A DNA stretch of 46,848 nt from CAZGMN01 sp964645765 (GCA_964645765.1 CAZYBE010000025.1:1-46848), one strand, 5' to 3'. Counted from the stretch's first letter, positions 17,670 to 26,671 are shown. Notes: generated from the sequence alone by a model not told the origin. Translations and numbers: made by a program.

Positions 17670-19199
17670 TCACTCTTTCGGCCTGAGAAGAGGGAAAAGG
17701 ATAACTTCCCTTATGGAATTCCTGTTGGCAAAAATCATCACCAGCCTGTCGACCCCAATTCCTTCACCTCCTGTTGGAGGAAGCCCGTATTCCAGAGCCT
17801 GGATATAATCCATGTCAATCCAGTGGGCGTCTTCATCTCCCCTTTTTCGGGCCTCTGCTTGCTCCTCAAACCTCTTTCTTTGCTCTGCCGGGTCTGAGAG
17901 CTCGCTGAAAGCATTGGCAATCTCCATACCGGCCATGACAAGCTCGAAGCGCTCTGCCTCATCCGGGCCTTCTTTTGAAGCCTTGGCCAGAGGAGAAACC
18001 TCGCGAGGAGGGTTGATGACAAAGGTGGGCTGGATGAGATGATGCTTGACGCATTTGTCAAAGATGACATCCAGGGCTTTCCCGTAGGAAAGAGTCTTTT
18101 TGTCCGGGGCAAGAGTCGAGGCAAATTCCACTATTCCCGCCCGGTCATCGAAACGGCCGGGCGCAAGCCCGCTGTAGCTGACCAATGCTTCTTTGAACTT
18201 TATCCTCTTCCATGGCCTTTTCAAAGAAACCTTGTGTTCTCCGAAGGTTATCTCTTCTGCTCCCAAGAGATTGAGGCTGAGGAAATTGATGAGCTCTTCA
18301 GTCAGCTCCATCATGTCGTGGTAATCGCTGTAAGCCTGGTAGAATTCAAGCATAGTGAACTCCGGGTTATGCTCGGAGGAAATGCCCTCGTTTCTGAAGT
18401 TTCGATTGATCTCGTAAACCTTCTCAAAGCCGCCGACAATCAATTTCTTCAAGTAAAGCTCAGGGGCGATTCTCAGATAGAGGTCAATACCCAGGGCATT
18501 ATGAAATGTCTTGAAGGGCCTGGCCAGGGCGCCGCCGGGGATGGCATGCATCATCGGCGTTTCAACCTCGATGTATCCTTTTTGGTCAAAGAACTCTCTG
18601 ATCTGGGAAATCATAGAGCTGCGGAGCCTGAAAACCTCTTGCTCCTTGGGATTCATGATTAGGTCCAGGTATCTTTTCCGATAACGAAGCTCTGTATCCT
18701 GCAGTCCATGCCATTTCTCAGGAAGGGGATGAAAACACTTGGCCAAGAATTTGTAGGAATCGACTAAAACAGTCAACTCTCCGGTTTTTGTCTTGAACAA
18801 AACTCCTTCGATAGCGACGATATCTCCGATATCAATCAATGAAAAGAGCTCGTAGTCGCGCTTCCCCAATCCTTCTTCTCGAATGTATGCCTGAAGCCGG
18901 GAACGGCTGTCCATGATATGGAAAAACGAAGCCCGTCCCATACGCCGCATAGAGACAATTCTCCCCGGGACAGCCACTTTCACCTTTTTTTCTTCAAGCT
19001 CTTCTCTCGAAAGCTTCGAAAACTTCTCCACAATCTCGAAGACAGAATGGGTCGTCTTCACCTTATGAGGAAAGACATCTATTCCCTCTTGGACAAGCTT
19101 TTCCATTTTAAGCCGGCGGGCAACTTCCTGGTCGCCTTCTCTTGGCTGTTCGGCACGGTCCAAGGCATCTTTTCCTGGTATGACTTTCTTTTCAGCCAT
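17670..19199 (-). CDS. lysS: lysyl-tRNA synthetase, class II
   Basis: Charges tRNA-Lys. The 509-residue protein has an N-terminal OB-fold anticodon-binding domain (about 75-175) and the class II catalytic core: motif 1 region near IREFFDQKGYIEVETP, motif 2 RNEGISSEHNPEFT, and motif 3 GGEGIGVDRLVM. An extra 20-30 polar residues precede the OB domain. It overlaps nusB by 8 nt and is followed by lolC/E after 16 nt. Confidence 0.96.
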   Translation of the reverse strand: MAEKKVIPGKDALDRAEQPREGDQEVARRLKMEKLVQEGIDVFPHKVKTTHSVFEIVEKFSKLSREELEEKKVKVAVPGRIVSMRRMGRASFFHIMDSRSRLQAYIREEGLGKRDYELFSLIDIGDIVAIEGVLFKTKTGELTVLVDSYKFLAKCFHPLPEKWHGLQDTELRYRKRYLDLIMNPKEQEVFRLRSSMISQIREFFDQKGYIEVETPMMHAIPGGALARPFKTFHNALGIDLYLRIAPELYLKKLIVGGFEKVYEINRNFRNEGISSEHNPEFTMLEFYQAYSDYHDMMELTEELINFLSLNLLGAEEITFGEHKVSLKRPWKRIKFKEALVSYSGLAPGRFDDRAGIVEFASTLAPDKKTLSYGKALDVIFDKCVKHHLIQPTFVINPPREVSPLAKASKEGPDEAERFELVMAGMEIANAFSELSDPAEQRKRFEEQAEARKRGDEDAHWIDMDYIQALEYGLPPTGGEGIGVDRLVMIFANRNSIREVILFPLLRPKE

Positions 19200-19632
19200 G
19201 TCTTTTTTCCTTCGATTGTTTCTTTTCTTTCTCCAGAGTCTTTCTTACAGCATCCAGAATTCCGTTGACGAATGTCGCCGCCTCGTCTCCGCTGTATCTC
19301 CGGGCAATCTCGATCGCTTCATTGATAACTATCGCCGGAGCGATGTTATCCTCATAGAGGAGCTCAAAGACAGCCATGCGCAGGATGTTACGGTCGATCA
19401 AAGCCATTCGTGAGATTCGCCAATGCTCAGAGACGGATTGAATGAGGCTGTCAATTTTCTTTTGATTTGAAGCAATCCCTTTTGCAAGCCAAGTGCTGTA
19501 TTCTTTTATTTCGGCCGCCGTCTTCCTCGATTTCCAGTATTGATCAAGAGCTTCTTGCGGGTTCGAGTCTTCGAATTCCATCTGAAAGAGAATGCGGAGG
19601 GTGTGTTCGCGGGCTTTCCTTCTTTGGCCCAT
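19192..19632 (-). CDS. nusB: transcription antitermination factor NusB
   Basis: An all-helical RNA-binding protein that joins NusE (S10) at boxA for rRNA antitermination. The 146-residue length is standard. Landmarks are the N-terminal ReHTLRILFQMEF segment, IDSLI, the core MALIDRNILRMAVFELLY, and the closing PAIVINEAIEIARRYSGDEAATFVNG (shown here by its ends PAIVINEA and FVNGIL). The ribH-nusB order is the classical one. Confidence 0.95.
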   Translation of the reverse strand: MGQRRKAREHTLRILFQMEFEDSNPQEALDQYWKSRKTAAEIKEYSTWLAKGIASNQKKIDSLIQSVSEHWRISRMALIDRNILRMAVFELLYEDNIAPAIVINEAIEIARRYSGDEAATFVNGILDAVRKTLEKEKKQSKEKRHG

Positions 19633-19647
19633 GAAGCAGCTTCCGGC

Positions 19648-20118
19648 TTATTTAAGTCTAGCCTCTTTGATTAAATTCAGAGTCTCCACAACAGAAAAGA
19701 CCGCGTCCCAGCCTTTATTGCCTGCTTTTGTTCCGGCGCGCTCTATGCCCTGTTCAATGGTATCAACAGTCAAGACGCCAAAAGCCACAGGCACACCCTC
19801 TTCCATTGCGACCTGAGCCAAGCCCTTGGTGACTTCAGCGCTGAGAAAATCAAAATGAGGCGTATCGCCTCTAATCAGCGCTCCCAGGCAAACAATTCCA
19901 TCCACCTTTTTGTCCTTGGCCAGTTTCTTGGCGATTATGGGAATCTCAAAAGAGCCAGGAACTCTGTAAACGGATATGTCTGCCTCCTCTGCTCCCAGTT
20001 TGTGGAGAGCATCGAGTGCGCCTTCGAGCAGCCTTTCTGATATAAACTGGTTAAAGCGGCTGACGACAATGCCAACCTTCAAGCCTTTTGCTTGAAGTTT
20101 TCCTTGGTATGTTTTCAT
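19648..20118 (-). CDS. ribH: 6,7-dimethyl-8-ribityllumazine synthase
   Basis: Condenses the ribityl-aminouracil intermediate with 3,4-dihydroxy-2-butanone 4-phosphate, the penultimate riboflavin step, and usually forms 60-mer capsids. The 156-residue protein shows VSRFNQFI, VPGSFEIP, GALIRGDTPHFDF with the catalytic His, and FGVLTVDT. The ATG at 20124 abuts GGGAG directly, so the in-frame ATG at 20118 with 6 nt spacing is preferred. No FMN riboswitch is seen. Confidence 0.94.
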   Translation of the reverse strand: MKTYQGKLQAKGLKVGIVVSRFNQFISERLLEGALDALHKLGAEEADISVYRVPGSFEIPIIAKKLAKDKKVDGIVCLGALIRGDTPHFDFLSAEVTKGLAQVAMEEGVPVAFGVLTVDTIEQGIERAGTKAGNKGWDAVFSVVETLNLIKEARLK

Positions 20119-20130
20119 GTTCATCTCCCT

Positions 20131-20913
20131 TTATCGGCCCTGAAAATTTGCCTTCCTTCTTTCCAGGAAGGCCTTTGTCCCCTCTTTGCTGTCTTCCGTA
20201 TCGCAGGCTTTAGCAAAGAGCTCGGCTTCAAAAAGCAGACCTTTCTCCAGGGCCTTGTCTAATCCTTGATTGATGGCTTCGATAGCAGAGGAAATTGCCA
20301 GGGAGCTGTTGGCCAGTATTTCCTTGGCAAGGGCCTCACAAGTCGGAAGAAGGTCGCTCAGCGGAACGACTTTGTTGACCAGGCCCATTGCCAAAGCTTC
20401 CTGGGCAGTGACCATCCTTCCGCTGAGAATAAGCTCCATGGCCCATCCCTTTCCGACCAGCCGGGCCAGCCTCTGCGTTCCGCCAAAGCCCGGGATAATA
20501 CCCAATTTGACTTCGGGTTGCCCCATTTTGGCATTATCTGAAGCAATCCGAATGTGGCAGGCCAAAGCGAGCTCCGTCCCTCCGCCGAGAGCATAGCCGT
20601 TCACTGCGGCGATGACGGGCTTCTCAAAATTCTCGATCAATTTTGTCAGCTCCTGCCCTTTTAAGGCATACTCCTTTCCGGAGCTGGAATTGAGGTTTGC
20701 CAGCTCGCTGATGTCAGCCCCAGCCACAAATGCCTTATCCCCTGAGCCGGTCAGAATGACGGCCTTAACCTCAAGGTCATCCCTTAAAGAGAGAAAAGCG
20801 GCCTTGAGTTCCCCGATTGTCTTTAAATTCAAGGCATTGAGTTTGTCGGGACGGTTGATAATAATCCAGGCCAGCTTCTCTTTCTTTCTCATCAGAAGAT
20901 TTTCAAATTCCAT
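20131..20913 (-). CDS. enoyl-CoA hydratase/isomerase family protein (crotonase)
   Basis: The 260-residue crotonase probably hydrates trans-2-enoyl-CoA. The oxyanion-hole and catalytic elements are intact: AVNGYALGGGTELAL with the first catalytic Glu, and GQPEVKLGIIPGFGGTQRL with the second. Both glutamates present favours hydratase over isomerase. It is the first gene of the co-directional block and precedes ribH by a few nucleotides. The functional link to the rest of the operon is unclear. Exact substrate is unknown. Confidence 0.88.
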   Translation of the reverse strand: MEFENLLMRKKEKLAWIIINRPDKLNALNLKTIGELKAAFLSLRDDLEVKAVILTGSGDKAFVAGADISELANLNSSSGKEYALKGQELTKLIENFEKPVIAAVNGYALGGGTELALACHIRIASDNAKMGQPEVKLGIIPGFGGTQRLARLVGKGWAMELILSGRMVTAQEALAMGLVNKVVPLSDLLPTCEALAKEILANSSLAISSAIEAINQGLDKALEKGLLFEAELFAKACDTEDSKEGTKAFLERRKANFQGR

Positions 20914-21364
20914 TTTTTACCCCTTCAAATCAAAATCCTCATCTCGGCGTCCATTTTAAAATTTTAGATATTTTAACAAATAAGAGAATTTTTTGCACTT
21001 ATTTTAATTGGGGAGGTTTTGGGAAATAGCTGCAGCTCCCAATCGGATTTTTAACGCCATTCTCCGTTCGCTCTTCTCGGCGGCTGCGGAACTCGCTCCG
21101 CTCAGACATCCTCGCCGATCAGAAAAGGGGACAGTCCCCTTTTTTTTGATCGCGTTAGAAAAAAGGGGACTGTCCCCTTTTCTGCTTGCCCTCGAAGAGC
21201 GAACTCCGAAGGCTAAATCCTCTATGGTCGCTGCAGCTATTTCCCAAAACCTTTATTATATTTTTCGTCTGTTATTGAATGATGAAGGTCCGGCCACTTT
21301 AATTCTCTATATTTTTATGGTAAGTATTATTAGTTAAAAATAATTCCGACAAGAGGAGGAAAAG
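20914..21364. other. intergenic region between divergent genes, mostly repeat element
   Basis: These 451 nt separate the minus-strand hydratase from the plus-strand Lon-like gene. They hold AT-rich promoter-like sequence next to each gene and the complete 239-bp inverted-repeat element (copy B). No credible gene was seen. Confidence 0.7.
21014..21252. repeat. 239-bp MITE-like element with perfect 23-bp terminal inverted repeats, copy B
   Basis: The termini (21014-21036 and 21230-21252) are perfect 23-bp inverted repeats beginning AGGTTTTGGGAAATAGC. The interior contains two 26-bp inverted arms (21120-21145 and 21159-21184) built on AAAAGGGGACAGTCCCC and its complement, 13 nt apart. The left half matches copy A and the right half matches copy C. 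No open reading frame of a transposase is inside, so it would be a non-autonomous element. A clear target-site duplication was not found. Confidence 0.85.
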
Positions 21365-23797
21365 ATGAAACCTGCGGCAAATTTTAAAGAGCTCCCTCCA
21401 GAAGTGCTGAAGTGGAATTGTGATCTTGAAAAAATCCCTGTCTTAACCAGCATCGAGTGTGAAGCCTGCGAGGGAATCATCGGCCAGGAAAGAGCCCTCA
21501 AAGCCATCCAGACAGGCCTGGATATCAAGAGCCTCGGCTACAATATATTCATAGCCGGGATGGTGGGAACAGGCCGGACGACGACAATCAAACAGCTTCT
21601 GGAAAAATTGGAAAAAGGCGAGGAGACTCCTGACGACATCCTTTATGTGAACAATTTCAAGAACCCTGATGAGCCAACCTTGGTGGTCCTCCCTGCCGGA
21701 AAAGGGAAGCTTTTTAAAGAGGCCTTGGACAATCTGATAGAGATGCTCAAGACAAACGTCCCGGAAATGCTCAAAAGCAAATATTATGCAGAGAAAAAAG
21801 ACAGCATCATCGAATCCCAGCAGAGAAAGCAAAAAGAGCTTCTCAAGAATTTTGAGGATAAAGTCGCCCAGGAGGGATTTTCAGTCGTCCAAGTCCAGAT
21901 GGGTCCTTTTGTCCGACCCGACCTCGTCCCTCTGATCGAGGGCAAGGCAACTTCTTTTGAAAAACTGGAAGCCCTGGTCAAAGAAGGGAAAATACCCAAA
22001 AAAATCCTGCAAGATTTGAAAAAAAAGTATGAAACGCTGACTGAAAAGCTCGAAGAAATCTTTGAACAGTTGAAAGACATCGAGGAAGAAACCAGGACAT
22101 TGCTCAAGGAATGGGACTCTCAGTCTATCACTCCCTTAATCCAGGGAGGCATCTCTGGCCTAAGAGAGAAATTCCCCTACCCCAAAATACCAGAGCACTT
22201 GGATGATTTGGAAAAGAATCTTATCGGCAGCATCGAGCTTTTTAAAGGACAGAAAAAGGAACAAAGAGAAATAGAGATCATCGACCCATTCTTGCCGTTC
22301 AGAGTCAATCTGCTTATCGACAATTCAGAATTGAAGGGCGCCCCGGTTGTCATCGAAACAAACCCGAATTACCTCAATCTCTTCGGCTCCATCGAAGTAG
22401 CTACCGCTCGGTATGGAATCCTCAATACAGATTTTACAAAAATCAAGGCAGGGTCTTTTCTCAAGGCCAACGGCGGCTTCCTGGTCATGAATGCTCTGGA
22501 TGCGCTCATCGAACCCGGAGTCTGGACCACCCTCAAGAGAACATTGAGGAATCAAACATTGGAAATTCAAAATTATGCCTCTCTCTTTATGATCTCAACC
22601 ACCCGGCTCAAGCCGCAGCCCATCAAATGCAACGTCAAAGTGGTCATAATTGGCGATGCTTACACCTACAACCTTCTCTATTACCTGGATGAAGACTTCA
22701 AGAAAATATTCAAGGTCAAAGCTGAGTTTGACTCTGAAATGAAGATAGACGATAACACCATTAAGGAATACATCACCTTCATCAGAAAGATAAGCGAAGA
22801 GGACAAGCTCCAGCCGTTCGATAAAAGTGGAATAGCCGCTGTTATTGAATACGGCATGCGCCTTGCCGGAAGGCAGAAAAAAATCTCAACCCGCTTCCAC
22901 ATCATCGCCGATGTCCTGCGTGAGGCCGGCTACTGGGCGAAAAAGGACAACCAGAAAACAGTCAATCGCGAGCATGTCGAGAAAGCAATCAACGAGCGCT
23001 TCGAACGGGTGAGCCTCGTCGAGGATAAGATTCAGGAGCTCATCGAAGAAGGGACGATCATGATCGACACCGATGGCAAAGTCGTGGGCCAGGTCAACGG
23101 GCTTTCTGTCTATGACATGGGAGAATTCGCCTTCGGAAAACCAACGCGGATAACGGCCAGAACATCCGTGGGAAGGGCCGGAGTGATCAACATCGAAAGA
23201 GAGGCTGACCTCAGCGGCCGCACCCACAACAAGGGCGTCCTCATCTTAAGCGGATACATGAGGGGAAAATATGCCCAGAAAAAGCCCTTCTCCCTCTCGG
23301 CAAGCATCGCTTTTGAACAATCCTACTCTGGAGTCGAGGGAGACAGCGCCTCATCCACCGAGGTCTACGCCATCCTCTCCAGCCTTTCGAAATTGCCTTT
23401 AAGACAGGATATCGCTGTTACCGGCTCGATCAATCAGAAAGGCGAAATCCAACCCATAGGTGGAGTGAACGAAAAAATCGAAGGCTTCTTCGATGTCTGC
23501 AAGGCCAAAGGATTGACTGGAACCCAAGGTGTGATCATCCCTTATCAGAACACCCAGGACCTCATGCTCAAGGACGATGTCATCGAAGCTGTCAAACAAG
23601 GAAAATTCCACATCTACCCGGTCAGAACTGTTGATGAAGGGATAGAAATACTGACTGGAGTCAAGGCAGGGGAAACGACAGAAGATGGGTCATTTGAAAA
23701 AGACACAGTGAATTTTCTTGTCGACCTGGAGCTTCAGCGCCTGGCTCAAAGCTGGAAGACATTCGAGCCTGCCCCAGAGAAAGAGCCAAAAGAATAA
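21365..23797 (+). CDS. ATP-dependent Lon-like protease (LonB/AAA_32-type, S16 family)
   Basis: The 810-residue AAA+ serine protease. An N-terminal ATPase contains AGMVGTGRTTT, where Arg replaces the Walker A Lys as is common in this COG1067 branch. A long helical insertion (about residues 120-270) interrupts the AAA module. The C-terminal S16 domain has the catalytic Ser in GDSAS (S661) and the catalytic Lys in GGVNEKIEG (K704). The protein lacks the N-terminal LAN domain of LonA, so it is not classical Lon. AGAGGAGG precedes the ATG. It is a single gene with its own upstream region and probably acts in cytoplasmic protein quality control. Confidence 0.9.
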   Translation: MKPAANFKELPPEVLKWNCDLEKIPVLTSIECEACEGIIGQERALKAIQTGLDIKSLGYNIFIAGMVGTGRTTTIKQLLEKLEKGEETPDDILYVNNFKNPDEPTLVVLPAGKGKLFKEALDNLIEMLKTNVPEMLKSKYYAEKKDSIIESQQRKQKELLKNFEDKVAQEGFSVVQVQMGPFVRPDLVPLIEGKATSFEKLEALVKEGKIPKKILQDLKKKYETLTEKLEEIFEQLKDIEEETRTLLKEWDSQSITPLIQGGISGLREKFPYPKIPEHLDDLEKNLIGSIELFKGQKKEQREIEIIDPFLPFRVNLLIDNSELKGAPVVIETNPNYLNLFGSIEVATARYGILNTDFTKIKAGSFLKANGGFLVMNALDALIEPGVWTTLKRTLRNQTLEIQNYASLFMISTTRLKPQPIKCNVKVVIIGDAYTYNLLYYLDEDFKKIFKVKAEFDSEMKIDDNTIKEYITFIRKISEEDKLQPFDKSGIAAVIEYGMRLAGRQKKISTRFHIIADVLREAGYWAKKDNQKTVNREHVEKAINERFERVSLVEDKIQELIEEGTIMIDTDGKVVGQVNGLSVYDMGEFAFGKPTRITARTSVGRAGVINIEREADLSGRTHNKGVLILSGYMRGKYAQKKPFSLSASIAFEQSYSGVEGDSASSTEVYAILSSLSKLPLRQDIAVTGSINQKGEIQPIGGVNEKIEGFFDVCKAKGLTGTQGVIIPYQNTQDLMLKDDVIEAVKQGKFHIYPVRTVDEGIEILTGVKAGETTEDGSFEKDTVNFLVDLELQRLAQSWKTFEPAPEKEPKE

Positions 23798-23933
23798 CTC
23801 GAGCCCCTCTTTTTGCTTTCAATGTTCAATAACCTTTCTCGCAGCCACGAATGGCCATTCCCTGGGATTTTCAATATCAATATAATGAGGAGAAATCAGG
23901 CTTTCAGTTTTTTCTTTTTATATAAGTTGAAGT

Positions 23934-24653
23934 TTAGCGAACCGCCCTCCTGAGCATCTCAACCTCTTTCAAGGTGAGGAAGCGCCATTCTCCTCTTTTG
24001 AGCTTACCCAATTTCAATCCCCCAAAGCCTATTCTCTTGAGGCGAACGACCTCATACCCGATAGCTCGAAACATCCTCTTCAACTCTCTCTTCTGGCCTT
24101 CATGAATTTCCACCCTGAGCAGAGTGCTTTTTGAGCTCCGAGCGAGTCGCTCTATTCTTGCGGGAGCTGCCTTTCTGCCGTCAAGGTAAATTCCTTTTTC
24201 CAGAATGGCGAGTTCTGAAGGCACAGGGTCGCCTTTGACTTTGACTAAATACGTCTTCCCGACTTCATAGCAGGGATGAGTCAGCCGCAAAGTCAGCTCC
24301 CCGTCATTGGTCAGGAGCAAAAGCCCTTCACTGTCATAATCCAGCCTGCCCACTGGAAAAATTCTTTTTTTTAATCGAGGAAGAAGCTTCATGACGGTCG
24401 GCCTCTGGAATGGGTCTTCAACCGTTACGAGATAACCTCTTGGCTTGTTCAGCATCAAATAGACCAAGCCTTCTCCTTTCTTGACTCGCCTTCGCGCGAC
24501 CTCAACTCTATCTTTCTCATCATCGATTTTACAGCCCAGCTGGGTGATCACCTTGCTGTTAACTCTGATCATTCCTTGCTCAATCATCCTGTCCACTTCT
24601 CTCCTCGAGGCAACGCCTGCCCGGGACAGAAATTTATTGAGCCTGATTTGCAT
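23934..24653 (-). CDS. 23S rRNA pseudouridine synthase, RluB/RsuA family
   Basis: The 239-residue protein has an N-terminal S4 RNA-binding domain (RLNKFLSRAGVASRREVD) and the RsuA/RluB catalytic domain, with the catalytic Asp in GRLDYDSEGLLLLTNDG and the late EGQKRELKRMFRAIG motif. It likely makes a pseudouridine in 23S rRNA (RluB site) or 16S rRNA. An upstream in-frame ATG at 24734 would overlap the preceding gene by 79 nt. The ATG at 24653 has AAAGGA before it and starts 2 nt after the radical-SAM gene's stop, so it is preferred. Confidence 0.88.
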   Translation of the reverse strand: MQIRLNKFLSRAGVASRREVDRMIEQGMIRVNSKVITQLGCKIDDEKDRVEVARRRVKKGEGLVYLMLNKPRGYLVTVEDPFQRPTVMKLLPRLKKRIFPVGRLDYDSEGLLLLTNDGELTLRLTHPCYEVGKTYLVKVKGDPVPSELAILEKGIYLDGRKAAPARIERLARSSKSTLLRVEIHEGQKRELKRMFRAIGYEVVRLKRIGFGGLKLGKLKRGEWRFLTLKEVEMLRRAVR

Positions 24654-24655
24654 TC

Positions 24656-25762
24656 TCAGTAATCCTTTCCCAAAAGATGAATGTTCCCGATGTTGACTCT
24701 TCTCAGCCCGGCTTCCGAAGCTGCCTGCCGACATTCCTGGGCATGGCGGCGGGAAGTGCAGGGCAAATCCTCGAAATAAAAATGAGGGTAAAAGCCGAGT
24801 AAAGAGTAAGGAATCTCAGGGTCAAGGCTAGCGATGAATTTTGCTATTTGATGAACCTCCTCTTTCTCGATGTACCCTGGAACAAGAAGAGTGCTGGCCA
24901 TGACCAGAGGAGGATCTTTTCTCTTTTTTGTCCATTTCGCTGCAAGTTCAAAGTTAGCCTTTGTCTGTTCGTTCGGCCGGCCGCAGAGAGCAACATTCAG
25001 ATTGGGATGGAATGTTTTTAAATCAAACTTCACGCACCCTCCGCTCTCCAGGGCAATCTCCAGGATTTCTTCTAGGAAACGGCTGTTCATCGAGCCATTC
25101 GTTTCCCAGCAGATTCTCAAGATCTTGTCCTTTCTTTGAGCGAGCGCAAGCCGGGAAGCATGGATGGAATGAAGGAGCTGCGGCGAGGGGTCGCCGCCAA
25201 AATAGCAGATGCAGGAGGTCCGTTCGTCCACAGCCTGCGCGAGCTTTAAAGAACTTTGAGGCTTCCTCTCTTTCAATCCTTCCCGGAAAATCCAGTTCTG
25301 GCAGAAAAGGCAGTTGAAGGTGCAGCCGTAATAGAAGACAGCCAGGTTTTTATAGCCGTATTCTGCGCTTCTGGAATGGGCATACTCGGGAAAGCCGGCC
25401 CCGGTTCCTCCAGGGCAAACCCAGGTTGCAACGCAGTTTGTGGGCAATGGGTCGTAATACCAGGAGAAAACTCCTTGCTTTGGAGGCGGGCCGATTCTCT
25501 TACCCTCTCTCCAATTTCTTACCCCACAATATCCAGCCTCACCCTTTGCCATCCGGCAGCGGTTAAAACAGTAGCTGCACGGCATCCCTTTCTCATCCTT
25601 TGGCGGTGATGGAGGAAGGCCGAAAGCTTTTCTTGAAGCAAGATGAGCCTCACGGATAAGAGGTTCGACGCGTTCAAAGTCATGCAGCAGACAATTGCGG
25701 CAGACGCCCAGAAATTCGGAGACAGGGCTATGTTCTTTTCCGCAATTTCGACATTTAGCCAT
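24656..25762 (-). CDS. radical SAM protein, AmrS/PflA-like, with N-terminal zinc knuckle
   Basis: The 368-residue protein begins with a CxxC...CxxC zinc-ribbon-like element (C4, C7, C21, C24) and a second Cys-rich segment (CSYCFNRC, then YCGVRNW near 62-83). The radical-SAM cluster motif is CTFNCLFC (C147, C151, C154). This layout matches COG1180-type pyruvate-formate-lyase-activating-like enzymes, including the AmrS group of the AmmeMemoRadiSam system. The AmmeMemo partners are not next to it, so the substrate is unknown. It sits in an operon with the pyruvate-kinase-C-like gene (19 nt upstream) and the pseudouridine synthase (2 nt downstream). Confidence 0.82.
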   Translation of the reverse strand: MAKCRNCGKEHSPVSEFLGVCRNCLLHDFERVEPLIREAHLASRKAFGLPPSPPKDEKGMPCSYCFNRCRMAKGEAGYCGVRNWREGKRIGPPPKQGVFSWYYDPLPTNCVATWVCPGGTGAGFPEYAHSRSAEYGYKNLAVFYYGCTFNCLFCQNWIFREGLKERKPQSSLKLAQAVDERTSCICYFGGDPSPQLLHSIHASRLALAQRKDKILRICWETNGSMNSRFLEEILEIALESGGCVKFDLKTFHPNLNVALCGRPNEQTKANFELAAKWTKKRKDPPLVMASTLLVPGYIEKEEVHQIAKFIASLDPEIPYSLLGFYPHFYFEDLPCTSRRHAQECRQAASEAGLRRVNIGNIHLLGKDY

Positions 25763-25781
25763 CGCCTAGACTCACTATTTT

Positions 25782-26372
25782 CTAATATAGCCGGGGCTTG
25801 GCCAGAATCTCCATGACCCTGAGGTCAAAAAAAGCCTGGGCATTGGCTGGCTTCAAAAGAATAGCTGTATCAGCTCCCCGGCCAGTTCCTCCCACAGAAA
25901 TGCAGGGCTCGCTCAAGGGAATAAGTCCGGAATCAGCCGCCATAATAGCAATCTCAACTGCGACCTTTGTCCCTTCGCCAAAAACGCGCAGAGTGTAAGC
26001 TACGATCTCTTCCAGCTCGTAAGTTCCCAGTTTTTTCCTGACAGCCCGGCCTACCCCTCCAAAGGCATGCTGGCAGGTTAGAATTTTAAAGCCCGATTTT
26101 TCTATCTTCTCTCGAAATTCCGGCTTCAGCTCCTGATAATCAGGCTTCACAAACCCTGTGGAGTGAGTGACAATGACCAAATTTTTTTTGGGGAAGAGCT
26201 TAGCGGCCATCAAGCCCGTCTCTCCTGTTGTCGTTGCCACGACAATGTTATCCACTCCCAGCTCATCGGCTCGCTTTGAAACAAGCTTAAGAACCCTTCT
26301 CGTATTCTCCTGGCCGGGCTTTTTGAAATAGATACATGGCACAGATATTTCTTTATCATTTTTTGCTGTCAT
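25782..26372 (-). CDS. stand-alone pyruvate kinase C-terminal (alpha/beta) domain protein
   Basis: The 196-residue protein resembles only the allosteric C-terminal domain of pyruvate kinase, without the catalytic barrel: an opening helix (ENTRRVLKLVSKRADELG), then VVATTTGETGLMAAKLFP and VIVTHSTGF, which form the alpha/beta core, and a unique tail with VGGTGRGADTAILLKP. Such free-standing PK-C proteins are widespread in anaerobes and archaea, with no known activity. A small-molecule (phosphate-ligand) sensing or isomerase-like role is only a guess. GGAG precedes the ATG. First gene of the radical-SAM/rluB operon. Confidence 0.8.
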   Translation of the reverse strand: MTAKNDKEISVPCIYFKKPGQENTRRVLKLVSKRADELGVDNIVVATTTGETGLMAAKLFPKKNLVIVTHSTGFVKPDYQELKPEFREKIEKSGFKILTCQHAFGGVGRAVRKKLGTYELEEIVAYTLRVFGEGTKVAVEIAIMAADSGLIPLSEPCISVGGTGRGADTAILLKPANAQAFFDLRVMEILAKPRLY

Positions 26373-26400
26373 GACGAATTCTCCTTATCTCCATCTTGGA

Positions 26401-26422
26401 AAAGGGGGAAGTCCCCTTTTTC
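26401..26422. repeat. isolated AAAAGGGG/CCCCTTTT palindrome
   Basis: AAAAGGGGGAAGTCCCCTTTT resembles one arm of the paired palindromes inside copy B. It lies just upstream of the PK-C gene, may be a degraded REP-like unit, and could fold as a hairpin in the operon leader. Confidence 0.45.
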
Positions 26423-26544
26423 ATATCCTTGAGCGCAAGCTTTTTCTTTTCTAAGACCAGAGCCTTCATCGCGTGACATCATTGTGTTTGCTCCAAAGTT
26501 TATTGTCAAGAAGGAGGGAAAAAGGCTACGTCCCTTGCTTTATA

Positions 26545-26623
26545 AGGTTTTGGGAAATAGCCGAAGCGACCATATCGGATTTAGCCTTCGGAATTCGCTC
26601 TTCGAGGCTATTTCCCAAAACCT
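26545..26623. repeat. 79-bp inverted-repeat element, copy C
   Basis: Perfect 18-bp terminal inverted repeats (26545-26562 and 26606-26623, AGGTTTTGGGAAATAGCC and its complement) enclose a core that matches the right half of copy B with a few substitutions. It looks like an internal-deletion derivative of copy B. It lies about 50 nt before the first permease gene. Confidence 0.8.
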
Positions 26624-26671
26624 ATTCCTTTCCTCTTTCGTATGAGATAATGTAGAATAAATAAGACGACT

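Noticed and set aside
20119..20130. An FMN riboswitch before ribH
   Set aside because: Only a few nucleotides separate ribH from the enoyl-CoA hydratase gene, which leaves no room for an RFN element.
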